A model generated the notes under the pieces. It had not been told where the DNA came from and did no database searches. It saw nothing but the letters and a program-made list of their open reading frames with translations. 37,132 nucleotides of DNA, taken from the IMG/VR virus record IMGVR_UViG_3300046692_000313, positions 1 to 37,132 of that record, one strand, 5' to 3'. The stretch is from a virus. Shown here piece by piece: positions 9,218 to 16,779 of this stretch. The first letter of the stretch is position 1; every line of letters starts with the position of its first letter. Position numbers and translations under genes: made by a program.

Positions 9218-9523
9218 ATGGAAATGACAGCGACGAAATACTGCTCAGGATGCGGCCTTCAGATACATGAAAGCGCAAGAGCCTGCCCCAAGTGCGGGGC
9301 ACCTCAGCGCGGCACATTGAGCGAGAAAAGTAGGATTGGCGCCGTGCTTTTTGCACTATTTTTGGGCGGCTTTGGGATCCATAAATTCTATCTAGGCCGC
9401 ATTGGCGCGGGGGTGTTGTATCTGCTTTTCTTTTGGACGTTTATTCCCTCCATCATCGCCCTCATTGAGGGGATCGTCTATCTCTGCATGTCCGATGATC
9501 GTTTCCATGAAAAATATGGATAG
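9218..9523 (+). CDS. Zinc-ribbon plus TM2-domain membrane protein (moron on opposite strand)
   Basis: The protein has 101 aa from the ATG at 9218, which has GGGGGC in front; an in-frame ATG at 9206 would add four residues. The N-terminus holds two CxxC pairs (YCSGCG and CPKCG), a zinc ribbon. Residues about 40-90 are a TM2 domain with the typical FLGGFGIHKFYLGR turn between two hydrophobic helices. It is the only plus-strand gene inside the late tail block, tail-to-tail with the T gene (stop 9534) and head-to-head with the tape measure gene (start 9047). Codon use is less GC-rich than its neighbours. It is therefore probably an inserted accessory (moron) gene with its own promoter, acting in the host inner membrane, perhaps in the lysogen. 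Exact function is unknown. Confidence 0.85.
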   Translation: MEMTATKYCSGCGLQIHESARACPKCGAPQRGTLSEKSRIGAVLFALFLGGFGIHKFYLGRIGAGVLYLLFFWTFIPSIIALIEGIVYLCMSDDRFHEKYG

Positions 9524-9533
9524 CTGATTGTAT

Positions 9534-9956
9534 TCACCCCAACACCATCCGAAGCCGCGCCTCCTCGATCTCCAGCTCCTGCGGCGTAACCGGCGCGTGC
9601 CAGGGCGGCGGACTGTTCTCGCTTTCGGCGCGACGGCCTTCGGCAAGATATTCGGTCGACAGGCGGCGGATCAGCCGTGCTTCCCAGGGAGGGAGCACGA
9701 CCCCCGTCGCCTGCTGCCATGCCGTAATCTCGCGCCAGCTGAGCGGCACGGCGCCCATGCCGGCGGCCTCTGACAGGCCGATCTCGATCAGCCGGTTGAT
9801 GATGTGCGGCGCGGGATTGGGGGGCATCTGCGGGATGAGGCCCCGTTTCTGCATCTGGTCGATACGGCTGATGCCGGGCGCCTGATCGGCCAGCTTTGCC
9901 CGCTTCGATCCTTCGGGCGGCTTGGGCGTGGCATGCAGCCACGCCATCTGCCGCAC
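9534..9956 (-). CDS. Tail assembly chaperone T part (made as GT frameshift fusion)
   Basis: This frame is the downstream half of the tail chaperone pair. It can be read alone from GTG at 9956 (140 aa), but no ribosome site precedes that codon. The frame is open back to 10001 and joins gene G at a GGGAAAC slippery heptamer (9998-9992). After a -1 slip the reading continues as LQARLGRDLTLYVRQMAWLH, giving a G-T fusion of about 282 aa (10381 to 9534). In lambda-like phages the G and GT proteins bind the tape measure and tail tube proteins during tail assembly and are not in the virion. The free T form is probably not made. Confidence 0.85.
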   Translation of the reverse strand: MRQMAWLHATPKPPEGSKRAKLADQAPGISRIDQMQKRGLIPQMPPNPAPHIINRLIEIGLSEAAGMGAVPLSWREITAWQQATGVVLPPWEARLIRRLSTEYLAEGRRAESENSPPPWHAPVTPQELEIEEARLRMVLG

Positions 9957-9964
9957 ATAGAGGG

Positions 9965-10381
9965 TCAGATCCCGGCCGAGCCGGGCTTGAAGTTTCCCCA
10001 GTCAGCAACGAACTTCGCGACCTGCTTGGCAATGAAGCCCAGCTTGGGATCGCGATAGACCGCCTCGAACAGCGGCGCGCCCTGCGCATCGCCTGCAGGC
10101 GGATATTCCAGATTGTCGAAACGTACCGTGATGGCGGCCAGATCTTCGGCGGTTTCATTCACGCGCTCCTGATAGGGGGCGACGCTGATCTTGCCGTCAT
10201 TGTCCTGCATCCGCTTGACCGCGCGGGAGGATTGCCGAGCTTCGACGATGCCGAAGGCCTTGCTGCCGGGGCCGAAGATCACGATCTGCACCGGCCTTTC
10301 GCCGTCGTACAGCAATTCGCCATTGGCATTCTTGACGTGGATGGTCGCCGTCTCTTCGACGGCCTGCGTGGTAATGTCCAT
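9965..10381 (-). CDS. Tail assembly chaperone G
   Basis: The protein has 138 aa from the ATG at 10381, preceded by an AAAGGACA ribosome site. It lies directly after the major tail protein gene and before the T frame and tape measure gene, the standard place of the G chaperone. Its sequence (beta-rich start, acidic middle VNETAEDLAAITVRFDNLEYP, C-terminal PKLGFIAKQVAKFVADWGNF) fits the phage tail assembly chaperone type, but identification rests mostly on position and on the frameshift signal at its end (codons 129-130, Gly-Asn). Most ribosomes should stop at 9965 and a minority should shift to make GT. Confidence 0.85.
   Translation of the reverse strand: MDITTQAVEETATIHVKNANGELLYDGERPVQIVIFGPGSKAFGIVEARQSSRAVKRMQDNDGKISVAPYQERVNETAEDLAAITVRFDNLEYPPAGDAQGAPLFEAVYRDPKLGFIAKQVAKFVADWGNFKPGSAGI
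9971..9998 (-). promoter_or_regulatory. Programmed -1 ribosomal frameshift signal (GGGAAAC + hairpin)
   Basis: On the minus strand the G frame reads tgG GGA AAC, so the heptamer GGGAAAC is in the correct X XXY YYZ phase. After a six-base spacer (ttcaag) comes a perfect hairpin, CCCGGC-TCG-GCCGGG (9985-9971). Slipping back one base leads into the open T frame while the zero frame stops at 9965. This matches the lambda G/GT design, whose heptamer is GGGAAAG. Confidence 0.9.
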
Positions 10382-10456
10382 GATTGTCCTTTCGCGGAAG
10401 GTGCGCCGACCCGCCCCGACAGCCGCGAATGCGCGGGACGGGCCGATGCGAAGTGA

Positions 10457-10474
10457 CCGGGCGAAGCCGCCCGG
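10457..10474 (-). terminator. Perfect GC hairpin after the tail tube gene
   Basis: CCGGGCG-aagc-CGCCCGG forms a seven-base-pair stem 18 bases after the stop of the major tail protein gene, inside the 110-base gap before gene G. No U-run follows, so it is unlikely to be a strong intrinsic terminator. It may protect the 3' end of the tail tube message or reduce read-through, which would help the high tube-to-chaperone ratio. Confidence 0.5.
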
Positions 10475-10491
10475 AATGGCGTGGATGTGGA

Positions 10492-10944
10492 TCAGGCCGG
10501 TGCGGCGACCTTGACGACCTTGGTCGAGATCTCGATCGTCGGCGCGGCCATCAGGATCGTGTCGGCGCCGTCGGTGGTTTCCGGGTAGCCGAACACGCGT
10601 CCCTGGAAATAGCGGATGGCGCCATCCGCATAGGTGACCTTGAAGGAATAAAGCTTCGAGGTGGCGTCGTCGCCGGCCGTGCGCATCAGCGTCTGACCGG
10701 CATCGGCATCGTTATGCGCCATGGACGGCTGAAGCGACCCATAGTCAACCGAGCCCTTGTGCTTTTCGACCGGGCCTTTCAGCGGCTTGAATTCCACCTT
10801 GGCAAAGGTGGCGCCGAGCGCGCCGATCTTTTCGACGCCGCCCACTTCGGTAAAGGTCAGTGCGGCAAAACCTGCAGCGTCGTTGGTGGCGGGCAAGGCA
10901 GCGGAAATGGCGAGCGTGGAACCCGCCGCAGTCGTGGATGTCAT
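10492..10944 (-). CDS. Major tail (tube) protein
   Basis: The protein has 150 aa and starts at an ATG after a gap of 66 bases from the upstream gene, with AGAGGATC as ribosome site. It opens with a Thr/Ser/Ala-rich arm, followed by beta-strand-rich sequence (KVEFKPLKGPVEKHKGSVDYGS and YSFKVTYADGAIRYFQGRVFG) typical of siphovirus tail tube proteins. It is placed between the tail completion gene and the G/GT chaperones, as in lambda and HK97. Subunits would stack as hexameric rings around the tape measure. The free-standing position between gaps and the hairpin behind it suit a highly expressed structural gene. Confidence 0.88.
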   Translation of the reverse strand: MTSTTAAGSTLAISAALPATNDAAGFAALTFTEVGGVEKIGALGATFAKVEFKPLKGPVEKHKGSVDYGSLQPSMAHNDADAGQTLMRTAGDDATSKLYSFKVTYADGAIRYFQGRVFGYPETTDGADTILMAAPTIEISTKVVKVAAPA

Positions 10945-11010
10945 GATCGTGATCCTCTAAAAGGCGAGCCGGCAATCCGGCGGGATTCTGCCCGACACCG
11001 GGCGGAATAA

Positions 11011-11205
11011 TCAGGCTTCAGCCTTGCTCTTGCTGTCAGCCACTTCGGCCTTGGCGTCGGCCGCGGTCGCGGCGCGCACCAGACCGGCAGCTTCGTAATT
11101 GGCATAGTCGCCGTCATCGATGGAATGGACCTTGCCGCCCTCGAACGTCCGTTCGGTGCCCGCATCGGTGAAGGCCTTGAGGGCAAAAGCGTTTTTCGTA
11201 GCCAT
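11011..11205 (-). CDS. Small unknown protein of head-tail region
   Basis: The protein has 64 aa and ATG at 11205 with the GGAGACG ribosome site. The core (KVHSIDDGDYANYEAAGLVRAAT) reads as a short beta-hairpin plus helix, followed by a charged Ala/Lys/Asp-rich tail. The same type of small module is seen in the 79-aa protein at 13158-13397 (EYKVNDVAAVPVEAVRGAVADGWADD), so both may belong to one family of small head or head-tail decoration or connector proteins. That is inference from layout and resemblance. It lies between the tail completion protein and the tail tube gene. Confidence 0.7.
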   Translation of the reverse strand: MATKNAFALKAFTDAGTERTFEGGKVHSIDDGDYANYEAAGLVRAATAADAKAEVADSKSKAEA

Positions 11206-11230
11206 GGTTCGTCTCCTGTTGCTGGCCAGT

Positions 11231-11626
11231 TCAGGCGTCGTGACTGACGCGGAAATCCTGTGTCTGTTCGAAACTGCTCGCGGGGCCGCGCAGATCAGGG
11301 CCGGTCCCGGCCGTCAGGATCGAGACACGCTCGCCCCCGCCAATATTGCCTGTCCGGCCGGCGCAGATGCTCTTAACCAGCGCGATGATCGCCCGCTGCT
11401 CGCGATAGCTGTCGGCACACACCGTTGCCGCCACCCGGTCGATGGTCCGCACCTTCGCGCCGCGCTTCAACGGCTGCCGCTCGACCGAACTGACCAGCAC
11501 CAGCAGCAACGCCGGCAGTGCGACGCCATCGGGCAGCCCCCCGGCCTTGATCCTGTCCGTCGGCACGATCGCCGTCAGCGCGGCGTCGGCGCGCAGCAAT
11601 GCCCCCACGATGTCGACGCCGGTCAT
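11231..11626 (-). CDS. Tail completion protein (DUF3168 type)
   Basis: The protein has 131 aa. Its ATG overlaps the stop of the gp10-like gene (ATGA at 11626). The N-terminal DIVGALLRADAALTAIVPTDRIKAGGLPDGVALPALLL and the later VSSVERQPLKRG ... DRVAATVCADSYREQRAIIALVKSICAG are typical of DUF3168 proteins, which sit at the head-proximal end of the tail and finish the tube. It is followed by the 64-aa gene and the tail tube gene. Confidence 0.88.
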   Translation of the reverse strand: MTGVDIVGALLRADAALTAIVPTDRIKAGGLPDGVALPALLLVLVSSVERQPLKRGAKVRTIDRVAATVCADSYREQRAIIALVKSICAGRTGNIGGGERVSILTAGTGPDLRGPASSFEQTQDFRVSHDA

Positions 11627-12147
11627 GTCTCGTCGCCTTCATCAGAGCCGATGATCCCAGCCCGCGTGACACGCGCGGCGATGTAACGCCCTGCAGCGGC
11701 AAAGGCCTCCTGCTCTTTCATGTCGAGGGACACCCGCAGGAACGGATGCGGACGGGCGCCGGGATGATGCACGGTTTTTCCGACAAACTTCCCGCCAATT
11801 ATCAGCGACCCGGGCTCGACCGAGCTATTGATCTTTCTGACGCTCATGCCGCCGCGCTGGCTGTCGTCGACGCTGATGAAGTGCGGGTCGGTGCCATATT
11901 CCAGCCAGGGCGCAATGTAGGCGCCTTTCCCCTTGACCTGCACCTTGCCGACAACCTGGCCGTCCTTGACGCTGGTGCTGACCTTTATCGACGCCGTCAC
12001 CTCGTCCGAGATCGACCTCTCCCGCGCTTCATCGGCGATGACATTGGCGCCAGCCCGCGCTGCGCCGCGCAGAAGGCGCTTCTCAACATCGGTGGGAATG
12101 CGTGCGATGAAATCCCGCACCGCATCCCGCCCGCTTACCCTAGGCAT
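11623..12147 (-). CDS. HK97 gp10-like head-tail / tail completion protein
   Basis: The protein has 174 aa. The ATG overlaps the preceding stop by one base. The helical start (DAVRDFIARIPTDVEKRLLRGAARAGANVIADEAR) and the later motif KGKGAYIAPWLEYGTDPHFI, then GARPHPFLRVSLD, are the hallmarks of the HK97 gp10 family: a Trp-Leu-Glu-Tyr-Gly-Thr core and an Arg-Pro-His-Pro-Phe-Leu C-terminal motif. It acts at the head-tail junction or tail terminator ring. Its neighbours are the head closure protein before it and the DUF3168 protein after it, a fixed order in this phage type. Confidence 0.92.
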   Translation of the reverse strand: MPRVSGRDAVRDFIARIPTDVEKRLLRGAARAGANVIADEARERSISDEVTASIKVSTSVKDGQVVGKVQVKGKGAYIAPWLEYGTDPHFISVDDSQRGGMSVRKINSSVEPGSLIIGGKFVGKTVHHPGARPHPFLRVSLDMKEQEAFAAAGRYIAARVTRAGIIGSDEGDET

Positions 12148-12488
12148 CAGGCCGGGTTCCCGGCCGGGTCATAATCCTCGACCATGAATTCTAGACCCTG
12201 ACGGAAGCCAAGCTCGGCCGGGCCGGCGATGATCTGCATGACGCGGTCACCCATCACGAAACGCATGTTCGGGGTCACATCCGTCCGATAGCGCATGCGC
12301 ACGCGCGCAGGCCGGGCGGCGACGTTGATGCCGTCAGCAAGGCGCTCGCCCCGGCTGGGCAACGCATCCTGCACGCTGGCCCATGCCTCGCCTACCAAAA
12401 CCCAGTCTCCCGAGCCGGCACCATCCAGACTGTCATCGGCCACAGGGCGCTCGATCCTGATGCGCCGGTTTAGTTGCCCGATCCGCAT
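12147..12488 (-). CDS. Head closure / head-tail adaptor protein
   Basis: The protein has 113 aa and starts with an ATG overlapping the preceding stop at 12488. MRIGQLNRRIRIERP is the classic opening of the phage head-tail joining family (SPP1 gp16-like). The middle part, WASVQDALPSRGERLADG and RVRMRYRTDVTPNMRFVMGDRVMQI, carries the usual WA...SGxE and R..I.P..R motifs, and the end is LEFMVEDYDP. It closes the connector after DNA packaging. Translation is coupled on both sides. Confidence 0.93.
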   Translation of the reverse strand: MRIGQLNRRIRIERPVADDSLDGAGSGDWVLVGEAWASVQDALPSRGERLADGINVAARPARVRMRYRTDVTPNMRFVMGDRVMQIIAGPAELGFRQGLEFMVEDYDPAGNPA

Positions 12489-13081
12489 CAGGTGAACGAC
12501 CAGATGCGGTAGGGTTCCAACAGATCGTCAAAGGCCAGTTGAAGCGCATTGCTGACGGCGCCAACCACCACACTTTCGCGGTTTTCGAACCAATGGCCGA
12601 CAAGTAGCTGCATCGCCAGCTTCAGATCCTGCGGCACAGCCGCCGCGTCTGCGTATCCGGCGGAAAAATCGACCGCTATTGCGCCGATCACATCGCGGGC
12701 CGATGGCCAGGACTTTCCCCATTCCGTGGTGATGGGCGCGGGCTCTCGGGAAAGGTCATAGCGATAATCCGCCGGAGCCATCGTCCGTTCGACGCCGCCG
12801 GTGTCCAGATAGGTGATCGCTGAAATGGCGATGACAGGCCCGAGCGGCAGCAGGATCGCACGGCGAGCATCGCCGCAGGGGAAACGGTCTATCGTCATCT
12901 GCCAGGCGCTGGCGAGCAGGGCGCGGTTCGTCCGCCGTTCCACCATCCGCCGCGCGGCGGCGACAAGGGCAGCAATCAGCGCGTCCTGGGCAGTATCGTC
13001 AACACGCAGCCAAGCGCGTGCTTCCTCGATCGTGATCGGCTCAGAGGCGGGCGCCTCTGTCTGGACAAGCCCCCAGTTCAT
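12488..13081 (-). CDS. Head-tail connector (gp6-like)
   Basis: The protein has 197 aa from the ATG at 13081, which has a GGGGAATG site in front. A longer in-frame start at 13225 would add a Pro/Arg/Ser-rich stretch overlapping the 79-aa gene and is rejected. PITIEEARAWLRVDDTAQDALIAALVAAARRMVERRTNRAL is the conserved helical start of the HK97 gp6-like connector family. A beta region (ISAITYLDTGGVERTMAPADYRYDL) and the C-terminal PQDLKLAMQLLVGHWFENRE follow. The protein would form the ring under the portal. Confidence 0.92.
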   Translation of the reverse strand: MNWGLVQTEAPASEPITIEEARAWLRVDDTAQDALIAALVAAARRMVERRTNRALLASAWQMTIDRFPCGDARRAILLPLGPVIAISAITYLDTGGVERTMAPADYRYDLSREPAPITTEWGKSWPSARDVIGAIAVDFSAGYADAAAVPQDLKLAMQLLVGHWFENRESVVVGAVSNALQLAFDDLLEPYRIWSFT

Positions 13082-13157
13082 GTGCGCATTCCCCAAATAG
13101 ACGCCCGTCGCCGGCAAGGGGCTGACGACGGGCGCAGTTGGTCCCTGGGAGAGGGGA

Positions 13158-13397
13158 TCAGTTCGCCGTGATGCTCTTGGCGTAGGCGACGGCGGCCGGG
13201 CTATCATCGGCCCACCCATCGGCAACTGCGCCCCTCACGGCTTCGACGGGCACAGCAGCAACGTCGTTGACCTTGTATTCGCCATGGTCGGCGATCACGC
13301 GGACCTCTTTCGTCGCGACATGGACGGCAGCCGTGACGGTTTCGGCGTTTTCATCACCGGCTTGTTCGGTGGCGCCAGCCTTCAGCTTCGTAGTCAT
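13158..13397 (-). CDS. Small unknown protein after the major capsid gene
   Basis: The protein has 79 aa and ATG at 13397 with a GGAGAATATTCC leader. It begins with a polar, Ala/Glu-rich arm, and the rest (EVRVIADHGEYKVNDVAAVPVEAVRGAVADGWADD) predicts a beta-hairpin plus helices. It lies between the major capsid gene and the connector gene, where many HK97-like phages encode a decoration or stabilisation protein, so such a role is possible. It resembles in outline the 64-aa protein at 11011-11205. Function not proven. Confidence 0.72.
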   Translation of the reverse strand: MTTKLKAGATEQAGDENAETVTAAVHVATKEVRVIADHGEYKVNDVAAVPVEAVRGAVADGWADDSPAAVAYAKSITAN

Positions 13398-13460
13398 GGA
13401 ATATTCTCCAATGTGGGTTCTGGATCAGGAACGGGCAGGCATCAGCCCACCCCTCCCGTC

Positions 13461-14753
13461 TTAGGTCGCGCTGTTCTGGTAGAATTTCAGCGGGTTGGTG
13501 CCGGCATCGAGCAGGCGGCCATCGGCGCGCATGAACAGCTGGAACGCCACCTGACCATTGTCCGCGTAGCGCTCGACAAGGCGAAGCATGGTCACATCGC
13601 GGACAATGCGCAGCTTGTATTTCTTGAACGCGCCGAACAGGATCGACCGGGCATTCGCGGCCATCTGAGGCATGTCCTGATTGACGCGATAGGCGTAGCC
13701 CATCAGCGTGTCGGGCTGCTGAATGCCAATGCCGCTTTCATAGCCGGGCAGCCAGATCGGGCGGCCATTGGTGTCCGTCACCTTGCGGAGCACCTTTACC
13801 GACTGATCGTGCATCATGAAGGACGACTGCGGGCGGTAGGACGGATCGATGGAATGCACCAGATCGACAAGGTCAGGATAGACCACGGTGACAGTCTGCC
13901 CAGTGATGCCGACCTTGCCTGCGACAGCATCCGTCAAAGCGCCGCGCGGCTGCCCGGTGCCCGTTCCGATCGTGGCATGCTCATTGACGCCCCAGGCGAT
14001 CGAACGGGCCAGCGCGTCGATAATGAAGCCTTCCCCGAAGGAACTGTCCTGAAGGAACTCCCAAGACACGGGCAGCATGGGCGACCGATAGGTAAACGAA
14101 CCAAGGTTCGCCACGCCGAATGGCGTCGATCCATCGACTACGGACGCCTGATTTTCGCCGATGATGGTCGCCTTGACGTTCGTATAGTTGAACGACGGCA
14201 TGGGCAGCTGGGCGCCGCTGTCGGTGCGGATCACGTCGGCCGCTTCCATCATGCCGCCATAGGCCCGCATCGCGACTTCCAGTTGGTTCAGGAAGTCCTG
14301 CGGAACGGTGTAGCCGCCGACATTGCCGGTGCCGGCCGCGAAAGCGCGCTGCTCGCGCTCGGTCAGGCCGCGAAATTCCTGAACATTGGCGCGGCGCCCG
14401 ATCAGAAGGCCGCGCTGTTCTTCGTCCAGGAAATCCATGCCGCCGCGCAGGAAGGAGTTGAACGCGGTGCGGTATTCGCCGTCCACATTGTCGCCGCCGG
14501 TACCCGCGCCATGGCCACCGGGCTCACGGCCACCGGCGCGCAGTTCGCCCGGTTCCGGCGTGCCGATGCGGGTCAGGGTTTCGAGGCGACGGATATCGGC
14601 GTCGATCTTGTCGATATCGGCTTCCATCTTGTCCCAGTTGGACTGTTCATCGGCGGTGAAGCCGCGATCCTCCTTCTCCGAAAGCTGATGAAGTTCGTTC
14701 ATCGCCTTCGCGACCTTCTGGCGCTGTTCGCGCAGTTCGGCCAGTTTACGCAT
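13461..14753 (-). CDS. Major capsid protein, HK97 fold
   Basis: The protein has 430 aa. ATG at 14753 follows a strong AAAGGAGA site. Residues 1-65 form a charged coiled coil (the delta or scaffold domain). A Gly-rich linker (residues about 70-90) comes next. The mature part begins near 95-110 and contains TREQRAFAAGTGNVGGYTVPQDFLNQL, the conserved GGYxVP entry of HK97 capsid proteins. Later signatures are AIAWG..EH-like RSIAWGVNEHATIGTGTGQPRG and the C-terminal FGAFKKYKLRIVRDVTMLRL. The N-terminal domain is probably removed by the prohead protease encoded just upstream. No scaffold gene is separate. Confidence 0.96.
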   Translation of the reverse strand: MRKLAELREQRQKVAKAMNELHQLSEKEDRGFTADEQSNWDKMEADIDKIDADIRRLETLTRIGTPEPGELRAGGREPGGHGAGTGGDNVDGEYRTAFNSFLRGGMDFLDEEQRGLLIGRRANVQEFRGLTEREQRAFAAGTGNVGGYTVPQDFLNQLEVAMRAYGGMMEAADVIRTDSGAQLPMPSFNYTNVKATIIGENQASVVDGSTPFGVANLGSFTYRSPMLPVSWEFLQDSSFGEGFIIDALARSIAWGVNEHATIGTGTGQPRGALTDAVAGKVGITGQTVTVVYPDLVDLVHSIDPSYRPQSSFMMHDQSVKVLRKVTDTNGRPIWLPGYESGIGIQQPDTLMGYAYRVNQDMPQMAANARSILFGAFKKYKLRIVRDVTMLRLVERYADNGQVAFQLFMRADGRLLDAGTNPLKFYQNSAT

Positions 14754-14816
14754 GTCGCTGTCTCCTTTCCGGCCAAAGTGCGCCCGTTCGCGGTGGCCGG
14801 GGCAGCCGCGAGGGGA

Positions 14817-14832
14817 TTTCGAATGTTCGAAA
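14817..14832. repeat. 16-bp palindrome between protease and capsid genes
   Basis: TTTCGAA-TG-TTCGAAA is a perfect inverted repeat with a two-base centre, in the 89-base gap between the prohead protease stop (14843) and the capsid start (14753). It is too tight to be a good RNA hairpin but would suit a dimeric DNA-binding protein. No function assigned. Confidence 0.5.
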
Positions 14833-14842
14833 AATGAAGGGG

Positions 14843-15517
14843 TCAGGCGCCTATCAGCTTCAGCCGGCGGGCGCGGTGCTGCGCGGCGATGGAGCGGCGA
14901 TCGGCGGCATGAAGACGCTGGGTCGCTTCGCGCCGCTCTTTCTGACCCGCGACCAGGGCGGAACGCATGCCGACCGTGGCGTCAGGATAGGCAGGGTATG
15001 TGACCGGCGACACGTCATAGAGGCGTTCCAACTTCAGGATCGTGCGCAGCCATGTGCCGTCCGGCATTTCCTCCCAATGGTCGCCATTCTCGCGAGCGAC
15101 GCGGAACGCGAAGCTGGACTGGGACAGGTCGCCGCGCGCGACCATCGTCGCGACATTTTCGGCATAGTCGGTATCAGGCAGATCAACTTCGTAGATCAGG
15201 CCTGTGTCGTCCTGCTCGATCCGGCATGTGCCCGACAGGGTACGCCCCAGCAGCATGTTCGGATCATGGTTGAACAGCGCGCGGCAATCATCGCCCAACA
15301 CGGCGTCAAACGCTCTGGGTGCGATCGTTTCGGCGAAGCCGAACATCATTTCCGAACGGACGTTGAACTTCGCGGCATAGCCGCGCAACACCGCGACCGT
15401 CTGCGCGTCGGCCGGCGCGGCCTCGCCTTCGGCCAGCGCCGATCCATCGGCGGCGCGGATCATGCGGCGCAGCTCCATGCGCCCGACTTCGAACGGATTG
15501 GCACAATCGAAGATCAT
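14843..15517 (-). CDS. Prohead maturation protease (HK97 family, U35)
   Basis: The protein has 224 aa, ATG overlapping the portal stop (15514-15517). It shows the HK97 protease pattern: LRGYAAKFNVRSE, then ALFNHDPNMLLGRTLSGT with the catalytic His of the NHD motif near residue 83, and LSQSSFAFRV with the catalytic Ser. VYDVSPVTYPAYPDA-like sequence (LYDVSPVTYPAYPDATV) follows. The basic tail (REATQRLHAADRRSIAAQHRARRLK) probably binds the capsid assembly domain. It cuts the capsid delta domain and itself during head maturation. Order portal-protease-capsid is standard. Confidence 0.95.
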   Translation of the reverse strand: MIFDCANPFEVGRMELRRMIRAADGSALAEGEAAPADAQTVAVLRGYAAKFNVRSEMMFGFAETIAPRAFDAVLGDDCRALFNHDPNMLLGRTLSGTCRIEQDDTGLIYEVDLPDTDYAENVATMVARGDLSQSSFAFRVARENGDHWEEMPDGTWLRTILKLERLYDVSPVTYPAYPDATVGMRSALVAGQKERREATQRLHAADRRSIAAQHRARRLKLIGA

Positions 15518-16779
15518 GCGGGTTGCTCCTGTGCTGGGGTGCCGATCGGCACGAAATTCATGGGCCTGATACGTTCGTCGCCACCGGCGCCTTCGACCGG
15601 GTTTCGGTCCAGCAATTCCAGTCCATCGTTGACCGAATAAAGCCCAGCCTCCCGACCGATTTTAATGGCTTCCATCTGTGTCTTGATGTCACCGCGCAGA
15701 AGCGCTTTCAGGTTATGCTTCGCCTCATAGCCCTGATCGCGCTGGCGTTCCGTCAGCAGCTTGGCATTGGCTTCCTGTTCGATCTGCACGAAATGCGGCA
15801 TCATGCAGTCGTTCACGCTCTCGATGCTCTGATGCTCGATATTGGAGAAGGTGGCCTTGTCCAGATCGCCGATCTTGTGCGGCGGCACGCCATAGATGCG
15901 GGCGATTTCAGACACGCTGAATTTGCGCGTCTCGACATATTGCGCATCTTCCATCGGCATCGTGAACGGGTTGAACTTCATCCCTTCTTCAAGGATCGCG
16001 ACCTTGCCCGCATTCGCCTTTCCGGCATAAGTCGCCGTCCAGCTTGACCGCAGCCGTTCGGCCGCCTCGCTGGAAACTTTAGCGGGATGCTCCAATGCGC
16101 CGGCAAGCCGGGTGCCGTTGCGATAGAACTGCTCGCCATAGGCGAGGGCTTCCATCGCCATGCCGACCGTCATGCGATGCTGCCGGATCGGGGACAGGCC
16201 CCGAACGCCGTCGAAGCCCGGCGCCATCAGGTGGAACACATCGTCATTGGCAAGGGTGATCCCCCGGACACGAAAGGTCTTCACCCCGTTTTCAAGACGA
16301 GGGTCAACCTCCCATGCCGGGATCGGATAGAGGCCAAGTGGTTCGCCGGTACGAACGTCACGCTGAATTTCCGCATAGGCGTTGCCCCATAGGAGCATCT
16401 GCGCGATCATCGTCATGCGGAAAATGAACGGCGTCTGATAGCTGTTGGGCTTGGTATTCAACAGCTTTGCCAGGGCCATATCATTGGCGACGCGCGTCTT
16501 TCCGTCCGATTTCTGGATCAGGTGGAGCGGTATCCACCCGCCTGTCTTCGCGATGTAGAAAACGCAGGCATAGACCGCAGATACAGCGAGCGAAGATGGC
16601 GGCGTGACGACGGTTCCCGATGCCTCGCCAAGCCCCAGTGCCGCCAGCGCGGCAGGATCGGAAAGCGAGATATTGGGATTTTCAAGCGATGATCTGGCTT
16701 CGCTGTCGGCCATCGGACCATCGGCAAGCGCGATCGGCGCAGCCCCAGTCCAGCGGATTTCGAAGCCCAGGATGTTCAT
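15514..16779 (-). CDS. Portal protein, HK97 family
   Basis: The protein has 421 aa and ATG overlapping the large terminase stop (ATGA at 16779). Conserved segments are SAVYACVFYIAKTGGWIPLHL, QTPFIFRMTMIAQMLLWGNAYAEIQRD, the DVFHLMAPGFDGVRGLSPI stretch, and KFSVSEIARIYGVPPHKIGDLDKATFSNIEHQ, all diagnostic of the HK97-type portal. It forms the dodecamer at one capsid vertex through which the terminase pumps DNA and to which the connector attaches. The C-terminus is rather long in charged helix as usual. No anomaly seen. Confidence 0.96.
   Translation of the reverse strand: MNILGFEIRWTGAAPIALADGPMADSEARSSLENPNISLSDPAALAALGLGEASGTVVTPPSSLAVSAVYACVFYIAKTGGWIPLHLIQKSDGKTRVANDMALAKLLNTKPNSYQTPFIFRMTMIAQMLLWGNAYAEIQRDVRTGEPLGLYPIPAWEVDPRLENGVKTFRVRGITLANDDVFHLMAPGFDGVRGLSPIRQHRMTVGMAMEALAYGEQFYRNGTRLAGALEHPAKVSSEAAERLRSSWTATYAGKANAGKVAILEEGMKFNPFTMPMEDAQYVETRKFSVSEIARIYGVPPHKIGDLDKATFSNIEHQSIESVNDCMMPHFVQIEQEANAKLLTERQRDQGYEAKHNLKALLRGDIKTQMEAIKIGREAGLYSVNDGLELLDRNPVEGAGGDERIRPMNFVPIGTPAQEQPA

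Noticed and set aside
13284-14837. 517-codon plus-strand frame opposite the capsid gene
   Set aside because: The capsid gene on the minus strand is unmistakable; the plus frame is its shadow.
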